64,000 bases of DNA, taken from contig NZ_FODC01000006.1 of NCBI RefSeq assembly GCF_900110275.1, forward strand, positions 1 through 64,000, in the 5' to 3' direction. A program made the translations under genes and the position numbers. The stretch is from Duganella sp. CF517. Lineage in GTDB: Bacteria > Pseudomonadota > Gammaproteobacteria > Burkholderiales > Burkholderiaceae_D. The notes below the pieces were generated by a model that made no database searches, was not told the origin of the DNA, and saw only the letters and a program-made list of their open reading frames with translations. Shown one piece after another: positions 1 to 8,056 of the stretch (position 1 is its first letter; the number at the start of each line of letters is the position of its first letter).

Positions 1-476
1 GAACATGGCACTTGGTGGCATCACCCCAAAACAGAAGCTTGCCTTGGCCGCTTAACCTCTACTTTTAGCGCGCTCTAAAAATGGGAGGATTACCCCTATC
101 GAAAGTGTCCGTCCTGGTGGGGGAAGGCCACCCTGCTAAACGAAAATGCTGGGTCCACCCGGATGCTGATCATATTTTAGCGGCAGCCGAGCTAGCAAAC
201 TGGCTTGAAAAACAGCCTTTTCTCGGATGCGGCAAAGTCGAAAATATTTCAGGCGAAGACTGGCGCGACAAGGTCAGTGAGAGGACAGGCATTATCTGTT
301 TTGAGGACTATTACACGCCGTCCGGAGGTTCAGGTGGCGATCATATCGACCTGTGGAATGGAAGTCGCATGACGGACCTGACATCCAGTATCCGTACGCG
401 ATTTAGCATCGTCATTCCTACCATTTGGTCAGATCTTCGCAAAGCGCGAAAAATCCGTTTTTTTCCGGTCGCTTGA
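1..476 (+). pseudogene. Frameshifted Tae4-family T6SS amidase effector, 5' end outside window
   Basis: Tae4 enzymes are Cys/His peptidoglycan amidases delivered to rival cells by type VI secretion. The frame open from 81 gives 131 residues with the family's C-terminal half: a CW...HIL segment (about residues 23-33), TGIICFEDYY (69-78) and GDHIDLWNG with the catalytic His at 88. The Cys-containing N-terminal half is missing from this frame. Frame 1 upstream encodes CLGRLT (Cys codon at 40), which resembles the family's C-x-x-R-L-S motif, and runs to a TAA at 76-78. Removing two bases at 76-77 would join the two halves as ...FSALKMGG... I therefore read it as frameshifted. A sequencing error, or a shorter protein starting at 81, is possible. 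It overlaps the next gene by one base (TGATG). Confidence 0.55.
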
Positions 477-694
477 TGAGAACATTTCTTTATTCTGCTT
501 TGGGTTTTCTTGCCGCTACGGTCCTTCTATGGGGAGGGCTGTTGATGTGGGCGAAGTTGTCGCTCGATGCCCAAGATAGCTATTGGGACCGCGCTCCATA
601 TGCTGCCGATCTTTTCTTCGCTTGCTGGATTATCCTTGGAATTGCAGCCGCAGTGCTAGCTGTCCGTCTTAGTCGCAGGCGTAATAAAAATTAA
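476..694 (+). CDS. Small two-helix membrane protein, candidate effector immunity protein
   Basis: A 72-residue protein with two hydrophobic segments (about residues 4-25 and 43-62) separated by a polar loop, ending in a basic RLSRRRNK tail. No family is recognised. The start at 476 is chosen because its ATG overlaps the stop of the upstream amidase gene (TGATG), implying translational coupling. An in-frame ATG at 425 would lie deep inside the effector. Tae effectors are normally followed by an immunity gene, so the position suggests protection against the amidase. However, the known Tai4 proteins are soluble periplasmic proteins, so this would be a different type. The role is inferred from context only. 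Confidence 0.55.
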   Translation: MRTFLYSALGFLAATVLLWGGLLMWAKLSLDAQDSYWDRAPYAADLFFACWIILGIAAAVLAVRLSRRRNKN

Positions 695-836
695 CGAATT
701 GAGTCCCAAACATCTTAACGCCCGATTTTTTCCGTTTCCCTCTTCTCCCTCTATGACTTTTGGGACGATACTAAAGGTATGCCGCTGACGCAGGGCTGGA
801 TTGAAACGCTTCCTTGCGGCGGATTAGCCGTCCTTT

Positions 837-1043
837 TCAACACGCCAATTCACACCCGACGCGGAGCCAGTCGAACAGAATCCGAAGAGCTCTAAGAATA
901 AGACGTGTCCAACCTGGCGGCAATTTTGCCAGTGCAAGAAAAGAGTCGCCCCAGCTTATTTCGATATCCTACGGTTCAGTTGCTGCTAGCAGCGAAATGA
1001 TTTGGGCGTCGTCCAGCGTCGCAGCACCAGGCACCGCGTCCAT
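837..1043 (-). pseudogene. Possible remnant gene with in-frame amber stop
   Basis: From ATG 1043 the minus strand reads 24 codons, hits TAG at 971-969, and continues in the same frame for another 44 codons to TGA at 839-837. The text on both sides looks protein-like, for example LDDAQIISLLAATEP before the stop and SFLALAKLPPGWTRLIL after it. No family is recognised. It may be a decayed gene from the same acquired patch as the amidase effector, or chance. Confidence 0.2.
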
Positions 1044-1145
1044 TTCGGAAGGTCACACGCCCCTATGAACAGTGTTCTAAACTGCTTGGCGTTATCGGAG
1101 AAAGGGGAAAAATCTGATGTTCCTATGCCACAAAACGCGGCACAA

Positions 1146-1170
1146 ATTTGGCACAGTCAGTGTGCCAAAT
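1146..1170. repeat. Perfect 10-base inverted repeat, 5-base spacer
   Basis: ATTTGGCACA, spacer GTCAG, TGTGCCAAAT. It lies 70 bases beyond the 3' end of tRNA-Arg. There is no T-tract, so a terminator is unlikely. A protein-binding dyad or a recombination-related site is possible. Confidence 0.6.
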
Positions 1171-1239
1171 CAAAACATAATATCGCTAAACATTGCATCG
1201 TATCGCAATGGCTAACTTCTTGATTTTTATAACAAATTC

Positions 1240-1315
1240 TGGTGCGGCTGGCGGGGATCGAACCCACGACCCTTGGCTTCGGAGGCCAATACTCTATCCA
1301 CTGAGCTACAGCCGC
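1240..1315 (-). tRNA. tRNA-Arg (anticodon CCG)
   Basis: The minus strand reads as a 76-nt tRNA with encoded CCA. It has acceptor stem GCGGCTG paired with CAGCCGC, D-loop GCTCAGTGGATAGAGT, anticodon stem TTGGC/GCCAA around loop CTCCGAA (anticodon CCG), and T-arm GGGTTCGATCCC. Its 3' end faces the accessory patch at 1-1239. tRNA 3' ends are common integration targets, but no repeat of the tRNA end is visible in the window. Confidence 0.96.
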
Positions 1316-1518
1316 GTAGGGGGATTTCTTGAAGTGAGCCGTAGGATACCGTTTTTATCGCTTCCCGTCCACGGAAAGTGTCGTTTTGAGCACCTTAGCG
1401 TTTCCATACAGGGATTTTTGAGTCTATAATCGCCCGTTTGGTGAAGGTTTTGCAAGGCAGCTGCTTGATCAGTTTTTCGCACGCCACCCCGGCTCGACAA
1501 TAGTCTGTTAAGGAAATC

Positions 1519-2082
1519 ATGAGCGACGCACATAACGAACACGAATCCGCAATCAGAACACCTAAACAGCTCGCTGCTGCTGTGATCGGCTTTTTCCTAG
1601 TCACCGTCTTAGGCATCATCCTGCTGGTCAAGTACGTCACGGAAGATAAATTGACCGGCGCCGGCTCTAACAGTCAGGCCCCGGAGCAAATCGCCGCCCG
1701 CCTCTCCCCCGTCGCCGATTCCGGCTTCACCTTCAAGGACGTGAACGCGCCGAAGGTGCTGCAATCGGGCGAAGCCATCTACACCTCCACCTGCGCGGCC
1801 TGCCATGGCGCCGGCGTCGCCGGTGCGCCGAAGTTCGGCGATGCCGGCGGCTGGGCCGCACGGATCGCCCAAGGTTACGATACCGTCGTCAAACACGCGA
1901 TCGAAGGTTTGCGCGCGATGCCCGCCAAAGGCGGCAATCCGGATCTGGACGACGTGGAAGTGGCGCGCGCCGTGGTCTACATGGCCAACAAGTCCGGCGC
2001 CAAGTTCAAGGAACCTGAAGTGCCGGCCGCTCCAGCGGCTGCTGCGGCGGACAAAGCCGCCGATCCGGCCCAGCCGAAGTAA
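1519..2082 (+). CDS. Membrane-anchored class I cytochrome c (c5-like)
   Basis: A 187-residue monohaem electron carrier. A cytoplasmic head of about 17 residues precedes one transmembrane helix (about 19-40). A haem-binding domain follows, with CAACH at 92-96 as the covalent site and Met134 (in RAMPAKGG) as the likely sixth ligand, so the domain is periplasmic. The C-terminus is a low-complexity Ala/Pro tail. This pattern fits the cytochrome c5 family found in betaproteobacterial respiratory chains. The start follows an AAGGAAA ribosome-binding site. A clear terminator lies 20 bases after the stop, so the gene is transcribed alone. The partner oxidase or reductase is not in this window. Confidence 0.9.
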   Translation: MSDAHNEHESAIRTPKQLAAAVIGFFLVTVLGIILLVKYVTEDKLTGAGSNSQAPEQIAARLSPVADSGFTFKDVNAPKVLQSGEAIYTSTCAACHGAGVAGAPKFGDAGGWAARIAQGYDTVVKHAIEGLRAMPAKGGNPDLDDVEVARAVVYMANKSGAKFKEPEVPAAPAAAAADKAADPAQPK

Positions 2083-2101
2083 GCGCACGCGGCACCCATC
2101 G

Positions 2102-2128
2102 AAACCGGTCTGCATGGCCGGTTTTTTT
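2102..2128 (+). terminator. Rho-independent terminator after cytochrome c
   Basis: AAACCGG (2102-2108) pairs with CCGGTTT (2118-2124), with a 9-base loop and a run of seven T. Confidence 0.85.
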
Positions 2129-2140
2129 ACGCCCAAAAAT

Positions 2141-3463
2141 TTATTTGCGGCCGGTGCCGATCTGGTATTTCTTCAGCTTGTCGTACAGCGTCTTGCGCGG
2201 CACCAGGAGATTGTCGGCCGCCAGACCGACGTTGCCGTCGACGGCGGCCAGCGCCTGGACGATCAATTCGCGCTCGTGGTGGTCGACCTGCTGCGGCAGC
2301 GACATGGCAGCGCGCGCCTCTGCGGCCGGCGCGTTACCGGGCGCGGCGACGATGCCCAGCACCAGCCGCTCGGCGAAATTGCGCAATTCGCGGACGTTGC
2401 CCGGCCAATCCGCGGCCTGCCATTGCGCCATCTGTTGCGGGGTCCAGGCCGGCACCGGACGCCGGTAGCGGGCGGCGGCGTCGGCGGTGAAGTGGGCCAG
2501 CAGCAGCGGAATGTCGTCGCGCCGGTCGCGCAGGCGCGGCAGGTCGATGCTGACCACGCCGATGCGGTAATACAAGTCTTCGCGGAAGTGGCCCTGCGCG
2601 CTCAGCTGCAGCAGATCGACCTTGGTGGCGGCGACGATCGAGCATTCCAGCGCGACCGAGTCGTTGCCGCCCAGGCGTTCGAGCTTGCGCTCCTGTAGCA
2701 CGCGCAACAGCTTGACCTGCAACGCCATCGGCATGCTTTCGATTTCGTCGAGGAAGACGGTGCCGCCCTGCGCGAACTCGAGCTTGCCGATCCTGCGCTT
2801 TTGCGCGCCGGTGAAGGCGCCCGCCTCGTGGCCGAAGATCTCGCTTTCAAACACCGATTCGGGCAGCGCGCCGCAGTTGATGGCGACGAAGTTACCCTTG
2901 CGTCCGCTGGCCGCGTGCAGCAAGCGGGCGACCACTTCCTTGCCGGTGCCCGTCTGGCCGTTGATCAGCACGTCCACGCCGGCCGGAGCGACGTTGCGCA
3001 CCAAAACCTTCAATTGTTCGATGGCGGGCGAGCGGCCGATCAGGTCGGGCAGCTCCGGATGCTGGGCGCGGTCGGTGCGCAGCTGGCGGTTTTCCAGCAC
3101 CAGCCGGCGCCGCTCCTGCGCGCGCCGCACCGCGTCCAGCAGTCGGCCGCTGGCGAAGGGCTTTTCGATGAAGTCGTAGGCGCCGCCGCGCATGGCGGCC
3201 ACCGCCATCTCGACGTCGCCGTGGCCGGTGACGACGATCACCGGCAGTTCGGCGTCGAGCGCGGCGATCTGCGCCAGCAAGTCCAGGCCGGAGCGGCCCG
3301 GCAGGCGCACGTCGGTGACGATGACGCCGGCGTAGTCGGCGCGCAGCAGCGCCTGCGCCTCCTCCGCGCTGGCGCACGCTTGCACGCTGAAGCCGCCCAG
3401 CTCCAAGGTCTGGCCGGTGGCCAGCCGCAGCGCGGCTTCGTCTTCGATCAGGATGGCCTGCAC
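2141..3463 (-). CDS. dctD: DctD-like sigma-54 activator response regulator
   Basis: A 440-residue NtrC-class regulator. The receiver domain has phospho-acceptor Asp51 (TDVRLPGRSG). The AAA+ domain has Walker A GQTGTGKE and the sigma-54 contact loop GAFTGA. A Fis-type helix-turn-helix sits at the C-terminus (LAADNLLVPRKTLYDKL). The start is GTG at 3463, one base after the TGA of the kinase gene, so translation of the two is coupled. Kinase pairing and overall architecture match DctD of the C4-dicarboxylate system. No dctA lies nearby. The adjacent ABC importer carries a sigma-54 promoter and is the likeliest local target. That target is inference. Confidence 0.85.
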   Translation of the reverse strand: MQAILIEDEAALRLATGQTLELGGFSVQACASAEEAQALLRADYAGVIVTDVRLPGRSGLDLLAQIAALDAELPVIVVTGHGDVEMAVAAMRGGAYDFIEKPFASGRLLDAVRRAQERRRLVLENRQLRTDRAQHPELPDLIGRSPAIEQLKVLVRNVAPAGVDVLINGQTGTGKEVVARLLHAASGRKGNFVAINCGALPESVFESEIFGHEAGAFTGAQKRRIGKLEFAQGGTVFLDEIESMPMALQVKLLRVLQERKLERLGGNDSVALECSIVAATKVDLLQLSAQGHFREDLYYRIGVVSIDLPRLRDRRDDIPLLLAHFTADAAARYRRPVPAWTPQQMAQWQAADWPGNVRELRNFAERLVLGIVAAPGNAPAAEARAAMSLPQQVDHHERELIVQALAAVDGNVGLAADNLLVPRKTLYDKLKKYQIGTGRK

Positions 3464-3464
3464 G

Positions 3465-5237
3465 TCATGCTCCTTGGTGTTGTAGCGGCAGGCGCAGCTC
3501 GAAGCGCGCGCCGCCGCCGGTCTGATTATGCGCCGTCAGTTGGCCGTTCATCGCCTGCACGATCGACGACGAGATCGCCAGCCCCAGGCCCAGGCCCTTG
3601 CCGGACGGCTTGGTGGTGAAAAACGGTTCGAACAGGTGCGCCGCCACCCGCGCCGGGATGCCTTCGCCGCTGTCGCTGATGCCGACCAGCGCGCTGTCGC
3701 CGTCGCGCGCGAGGTGGATGGCGACCAGGCGGCGCTCGGCGCCCTCGACCGCGTCCAGCGCGTTGCGCAGCAGGTTGATCAGCACTTGTTCGATGCGCAC
3801 GCTGTCGCCGGTCACTTTCAGGTTGTCGACGCCGACGTCGATATCGAGGGTGACGGCGTGGCGGCGGAATTCGCTTTCGAGCAGGAAGGCCGACGCCCGC
3901 ACCGACGCGGCCAGCTCGACCGTGCCCAAGGCCTCATCCTTGCGCGCGAAGCCCTTCAGCTGGCCGATGATGGCGCCCATGCGCGCGCTGGCCTCGCTGA
4001 TGTGGCCGAGGTTGCCGGCGACCTGCTCGCCCTGCCCCCGTTCGAGGAACACGCGGGCGTTGTCGGCGAAGGCGCGAATCGCGGCAAGCGGCTGGTTCAG
4101 TTCATGGGTGATCCCTGTCGCCATCTGTCCCAGCATCGCCAGCTTGCCGGCCTGGACCAGTTCGTTTTGCGTCGAGCGCAGCAGGTGTTCGGTCTCCTGC
4201 AGCTTGGCGTACTTGCTTTCCAGGTGCTGGTTGGTGGTGCGCAGCTGCTGCGTGCGCTCGACGATTTTGTCGTTCAGCTCCAGCTCGGCCTTTTGCAGCG
4301 CCGCGCGCGAGGCCAGACGCTCCTCCAGCCGCCGCCGGCGCTGGTGCGAGGCCCAGCCCGCCAGCGCGGCGCAGGCCAGCAGCAGGACCGCCGCCAGCGC
4401 CCATTGCAGGCCGGCGCGCAGCACCCGCGACTGTCCGGGGAACAGCATCAGCTGCCAGCCCAGCTGGCCCACCGATTGCGTCACGAACAGGTCCGGCTGG
4501 CCGCTCAGCGGCGTCACCGTCTTGCCCATGTATTGCTGGGTGTGCGCCAGCTGGCGCTCGGTGGCCGCGTCCAGCGGCGTCAGGCTGCGGTAAATCCAGT
4601 CGGGCCGGTTGCTGAGGAAGATGACGCCGCTGCGGTCGGCCAGCACGATGGCGTCGTCGCTGCTGCGCCACGTGCGTTCGAAGTCGGCCAGGCTGATCTT
4701 GACGGCGACGACGCCGGTGACCGGCCCGCCGGCGCTGCCGTTGCCGTAGACCGGCTGGGCGATGAAGTAGCCCGCCTCGGTGGTGCTGGTGCCGATGCCG
4801 TAGAAGCGCCCCGCCCTGCCCCTGAGCGCGGCGTCGAAGTACGGGCGGTAGGAAAAGTTTTTACCGACAAAACCCAGCGGCAGGTCCCAGTTGCTGGCGC
4901 CGATGGTCAGGCCGTCGCGGTCCATCACGTAGATGGCGCCGACGTTGGCCTGTTGCTGGATGGTTTTCAAAGTGCTGTTGAGGCGGCTGATCGCCCGCGC
5001 GTCGGACGGATACGCCAGCGCCTCGATCAAGTCGGGCTGGAAGCCGAGCACGAACGGCAGCGTTTCGTATTTTTGCAGCAGCGATTGCAGGTCGGGCGCC
5101 ATCAGCTGCAATTGCCGTTGGCCCTGCAGGCGCAGGTCGTCGCGGGCGCGAGAGGTGCCGGCCAGATACGAACCGGCGATGACGCCCACCGCGCAGATCA
5201 ACGCGAACAGGATGAGCAGGGATTTTTTGGCGCGCAT
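3465..5237 (-). CDS. dctB: DctB-like sensor histidine kinase
   Basis: A 590-residue inner-membrane kinase. TM1 is at about residues 6-27. A large periplasmic sensor (about 30-275) has a double-Cache fold pattern (IYVMDRDGLTIGASN, FSYRPYF, GYFIAQPV). TM2 is at about 277-297, followed by a coiled-coil linker (about 300-360). The HisKA domain has phospho-acceptor His378 (THELNQPLAAIRAF). The ATPase domain has an N box (LINLLRNALDA), DSGEGI and GKGLGLGLA. In DctB the Cache domain binds succinate-type ligands, but the true ligand here is not readable from sequence. It is followed directly by its response regulator. A GC hairpin separates it from the upstream importer operon on the same strand. Confidence 0.86.
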   Translation of the reverse strand: MRAKKSLLILFALICAVGVIAGSYLAGTSRARDDLRLQGQRQLQLMAPDLQSLLQKYETLPFVLGFQPDLIEALAYPSDARAISRLNSTLKTIQQQANVGAIYVMDRDGLTIGASNWDLPLGFVGKNFSYRPYFDAALRGRAGRFYGIGTSTTEAGYFIAQPVYGNGSAGGPVTGVVAVKISLADFERTWRSSDDAIVLADRSGVIFLSNRPDWIYRSLTPLDAATERQLAHTQQYMGKTVTPLSGQPDLFVTQSVGQLGWQLMLFPGQSRVLRAGLQWALAAVLLLACAALAGWASHQRRRRLEERLASRAALQKAELELNDKIVERTQQLRTTNQHLESKYAKLQETEHLLRSTQNELVQAGKLAMLGQMATGITHELNQPLAAIRAFADNARVFLERGQGEQVAGNLGHISEASARMGAIIGQLKGFARKDEALGTVELAASVRASAFLLESEFRRHAVTLDIDVGVDNLKVTGDSVRIEQVLINLLRNALDAVEGAERRLVAIHLARDGDSALVGISDSGEGIPARVAAHLFEPFFTTKPSGKGLGLGLAISSSIVQAMNGQLTAHNQTGGGARFELRLPLQHQGA

Positions 5238-5266
5238 CGGCAGATTCTACTGTAAGCCCGCGAACC

Positions 5267-5293
5267 GGGGCCGGACCGGGATCGTCCGGCCCC
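5267..5293 (-). terminator. GC-rich hairpin between importer operon and dctB
   Basis: GGGGCCGGAC (5267-5276) pairs with GTCCGGCCCC (5284-5293), a perfect 10-base stem with a 7-base loop, just after the ATPase stop. There is no T-tract, so it is at most a partial terminator or an mRNA-protecting hairpin. Confidence 0.5.
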
Positions 5294-5298
5294 ATCGC

Positions 5299-6111
5299 TT
5301 AATCGACGGCGGCCATCCGCATCTCGTCGTTGTGGTGGCGCTGCTGTTCCTCCATCACCAACTGCCCCAGCTCGCGCTTCAACGCGTTGAACTCGGCGGC
5401 GGCCGGGTCGCGCAGCCGCGGCAGATCGACCAGCATGTCGCGCTTGACGGTGCCGGGACGGTAGGTCATCACCACGATGCGGTCGGCCAGGTAAATCGCC
5501 TCCTCGATGCTGTGGGTAACGAAAATAATCGTCTTCTTCAGCTCGGCCCAGATGCGCAGCAATTCGTCCTGCAGGTTGCGGCGCGTCAGCGCGTCGAGCG
5601 CGCCGAACGGCTCGTCCATCAGCATGATCGGCGAATCGAGCGCCAGCACGCGGGCGATGGCGACGCGCTGGCGCATGCCGCCGGACAGGTCTTTCGGGAA
5701 GCGGTGACGGAAATCGCTCAGCGACAGCATCGCCAGCAGCTCGTCGACCTTGGCCGTGATCGCGGACTGGTCCATGCCCTTGATCTCGAGGCCGAAGGCG
5801 ATGTTCTTTTCCACCGTCATCCACGGGAACAGCGCGTATTCCTGGAACACCATGCCGCGTTCCGGTCCCGGACCGGTGACCAGCTTGCCGTCGGCGGTGA
5901 TGGTACCGGACGACGGCAGCGAAAAGCCGGCGACCGCGTTCAGCAACGTCGACTTGCCGCAGCCGGACGGTCCCAGCAGGCAGACGAACTGGCCTTGTGG
6001 AATGTCGAGGTTGATATCCTTCAGTGCGACGACGTCGCGGCTGTCGGTCTTGAAAACCTTGTCGACGCCACGGACTTGAATGTGGGTGGGATTCATAGCA
6101 TGCACCGTCAT
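5299..6111 (-). CDS. ABC transporter ATP-binding protein (SsuB/TauB type)
   Basis: A 270-residue cytoplasmic ATPase that powers the importer with the next two genes. It has Walker A GPSGCGKST, Q-loop MVFQEYALFPW, signature LSGGMRQRV, Walker B IMLMDEPFGALD and switch His in FVTHSIEEA. This is the nitrate/sulfonate/taurine subfamily. The start at 6111 is chosen because GGAGA lies 6 bases upstream. A start at 6129 would overlap the permease more deeply, and one at 6096 lacks a site. It starts 2 bases after the permease stop, so the two are probably coupled. The transported compound is unknown. Confidence 0.88.
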   Translation of the reverse strand: MTVHAMNPTHIQVRGVDKVFKTDSRDVVALKDINLDIPQGQFVCLLGPSGCGKSTLLNAVAGFSLPSSGTITADGKLVTGPGPERGMVFQEYALFPWMTVEKNIAFGLEIKGMDQSAITAKVDELLAMLSLSDFRHRFPKDLSGGMRQRVAIARVLALDSPIMLMDEPFGALDALTRRNLQDELLRIWAELKKTIIFVTHSIEEAIYLADRIVVMTYRPGTVKRDMLVDLPRLRDPAAAEFNALKRELGQLVMEEQQRHHNDEMRMAAVD

Positions 6112-6112
6112 C

Positions 6113-6934
6113 TCAATTCTCCAGGCCACGGTGCCACCGCAGCAAATGATTGTTCAGTTTGTTCATGCCGACGTCGATGATCAGGCCCAGCAGACCGATG
6201 CTGATCATGCCGGCGATAATCTTGTCCGACCAGAAGTACTCGCGCGCCTCCAGGATGCGGAAGCCGAGGCCGTTGTTCACCGCGATCATCTCCGAGACGA
6301 TGACGACGATGAAGGCGGTACCGATGCCGATCCGCACGCCCGACAGGATGTACGGCACGGCGGCCGGCAGCATCACGCGGATGAACATCGTGCGCTGGTT
6401 GACGCCCAGGTTGCGGGCGGCGCGGATGTAGATGCCGTCGACCTGGCGCACGCCGGCGATGGTGTTGACCAGCACCGGAAAGAAGGCGCCGAGCGCGATC
6501 AGGAACACGGCCGGCGCGTTGCCCAGGCCGAACCACAGGATGGCCAGCGGGATGTACGCGATCGGCGGAATCGGGCGCAGCACCTGCATCAGCGGATTGA
6601 GCCAGGCGTACATGCGCTGGCTCGCGCCCATCATCAAGCCCAGCGGCAGCGCCAGGCCGGCGCCGACGGCGAAGCCGACCACCACGCGGTACAGGCTGCT
6701 CAAGGTGTCGCCCAGCAGTTCGCCGGAAAGCGCCCAGCTCAGCCACGAGCCGGCGGCCGGATCGTAGACGGTCAGCGGCAACAGATATTCGATCCACTTG
6801 CTGACCACGGCCACCGGCGACGGCAGCACTTGCGGATTGACCCAGCCGAGCATGGCGCTGGCCTGCCACAGCACGACGATCAGAATCGGGACCACGGCCC
6901 CGGTGGCGCTCTGGCGCCAGTCTTGTTTGTTCAT
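6113..6934 (-). CDS. ABC transporter permease (SsuC/TauC type)
   Basis: A 273-residue inner-membrane permease with about six hydrophobic segments. It carries the BPD-transporter coupling loop ARNLGVNQRTMFIRVMLPAA, which contacts the ATPase. The binding-protein-dependent family and the sulfonate/nitrate/taurine subgroup are recognised from overall sequence. GGAGACACC precedes the ATG. It is the middle gene of the binding protein - permease - ATPase operon and sits 24 bases after the binding-protein gene. Confidence 0.88.
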   Translation of the reverse strand: MNKQDWRQSATGAVVPILIVVLWQASAMLGWVNPQVLPSPVAVVSKWIEYLLPLTVYDPAAGSWLSWALSGELLGDTLSSLYRVVVGFAVGAGLALPLGLMMGASQRMYAWLNPLMQVLRPIPPIAYIPLAILWFGLGNAPAVFLIALGAFFPVLVNTIAGVRQVDGIYIRAARNLGVNQRTMFIRVMLPAAVPYILSGVRIGIGTAFIVVIVSEMIAVNNGLGFRILEAREYFWSDKIIAGMISIGLLGLIIDVGMNKLNNHLLRWHRGLEN

Positions 6935-6958
6935 GGTGTCTCCTGCTGTATTGTGGGA

Positions 6959-7939
6959 TTACTTGATGCCCAGGCTTTTTTTCGACGCGTCCAGCAGATC
7001 GGTCTTGACCCAGTCCCTGGCCACCGGCGGTTTGCTCATGCGGCCGACGCCGGTCTTGAGCATGATGTCGGTGGTGATCTGGATATGCTCGGCGGTGACG
7101 TCGTAGCTGTACGGCGAGTTGCTGATCGCGTCCTCGAAGTCGTCCTTGGTGATCTGGTTCTTGAACATCGATTCGCGCACGTATTTCTCGGCGACGGCCT
7201 GGTTGTCGATGAAGGTCTTGGTGGCCTGGACGAAGCAGTTCATGAACTTCTGCGCCAGCGGACGCTTCTCGTTGTAGAACTTCTCGCTCATCACCAGGGT
7301 GCGCACCGGCTCGCCGATGGCGGTGTCGTACGGCTTCATCACCTCGACGCCGTAGCCCTTGTTGATCGCCTGCGATGATTGCGGCTCGCTCTGCATGATG
7401 GCGTCGAGGTTCTTGCCCATCAGCGCCTGGTTCAGGTCGGCGAAGGCGAGGAACACCAGCTGCACGTCCTTGCCCGGGCGGTCCGACGAGGTCAGGCCGG
7501 CTTGCGCCAGTTCGGCGATCAGCAGCACCTCGTGGATGCCGCCGCGCGTGACGCCGACTTTCTTGCCCTTCAAATCCTTGATGGACTTGATGCCTTCGTT
7601 GGGACGGGCCACCAGGCGCGCGCCGCCTTTGGCGAAGCCGGCGACGACGTAGATCGGCGCGCCGTTGGCGCGGCCGGAGATGGCCGCTTCGGATGCGGTA
7701 GCGCCAACGTCGAGCTCGCCGGCCAGGATCGCTTGCATGACGTCCGGGCCCTTGGCGAAGATGTGTTCCTCGACCTTCAGGCCGCACTTGGGCGCGATTT
7801 CCTTGATGTATGAAACGGCGCCGTAGTGGGCGAATTTGAGGTTGCCAAGGCGGACCACTTCCTGCGCTTGCGCGGTGGAAGCGATGGCGATGGCGGCGGT
7901 CAGCACGAGCAGACGGAATTTGGGCAGGGATTTAGGCAT
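6959..7939 (-). CDS. NMT1/SsuA-family periplasmic substrate-binding protein
   Basis: A 326-residue secreted binding protein. The signal peptide is about residues 1-25 (MPKSLPKFRLLVLTAAIAIA... TAQA). The start at 7939 is chosen because it begins this signal peptide and follows GGAGACA. The frame is open further upstream, but that part has no such features. Domain text such as LAGELDVGATASEAAISGRANG and LKGKKVGVTRGG is typical of the NMT1/SsuA family (sulfonates, nitrate, pyrimidine precursors and others). It is the first gene of an importer operon transcribed from a near-consensus sigma-54 promoter at 7992-7977. The nearby DctBD-like pair suggests ligand-induced expression. The ligand is not known. 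Confidence 0.85.
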   Translation of the reverse strand: MPKSLPKFRLLVLTAAIAIASTAQAQEVVRLGNLKFAHYGAVSYIKEIAPKCGLKVEEHIFAKGPDVMQAILAGELDVGATASEAAISGRANGAPIYVVAGFAKGGARLVARPNEGIKSIKDLKGKKVGVTRGGIHEVLLIAELAQAGLTSSDRPGKDVQLVFLAFADLNQALMGKNLDAIMQSEPQSSQAINKGYGVEVMKPYDTAIGEPVRTLVMSEKFYNEKRPLAQKFMNCFVQATKTFIDNQAVAEKYVRESMFKNQITKDDFEDAISNSPYSYDVTAEHIQITTDIMLKTGVGRMSKPPVARDWVKTDLLDASKKSLGIK

Positions 7940-7976
7940 TACTTGTCTCCATTGTGGGTGTTGTGCTGGAAGACCA

Positions 7977-7992
7977 AGCAACTTCGATGCCA
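7977..7992 (-). promoter_or_regulatory. Sigma-54 promoter of the importer operon
   Basis: The minus strand reads TGGCAT-CGAAG-TTGCT, one mismatch from the TGGCAC-N5-TTGCW consensus, with GG and GC ten bases apart. The predicted start at about 7966 gives a 27-base leader that contains the GGAGACA ribosome-binding site of the binding-protein gene. Confidence 0.7.
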
Positions 7993-8056
7993 AGCCAGAA
8001 TCTATCGCTAAGTCGTTGATTTTAAGGATCTCTTGGCTGTAAGCGGCATCGCTGAG

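Larger units (their letters stand above)
695..1239. other. Gene-poor, AT-richer stretch next to a tRNA
   Basis: About 545 bases with no convincing intact gene. It holds an 8-base inverted repeat (703-710 and 759-766, GTCCCAAA/TTTGGGAC), a broken minus-strand reading frame (837-1043) and a perfect 10-base inverted repeat (1146-1170). Short plus-strand frames are present but have no start signals or family features. The composition is less GC-rich than the rest of the window, in keeping with acquired or decaying DNA on the 3' side of the tRNA gene. Confidence 0.5.

Noticed and set aside
814..1068. An 84-codon plus-strand frame in the accessory patch
   Set aside because: It has no ribosome-binding site or recognisable feature, and the minus strand reads more protein-like here.
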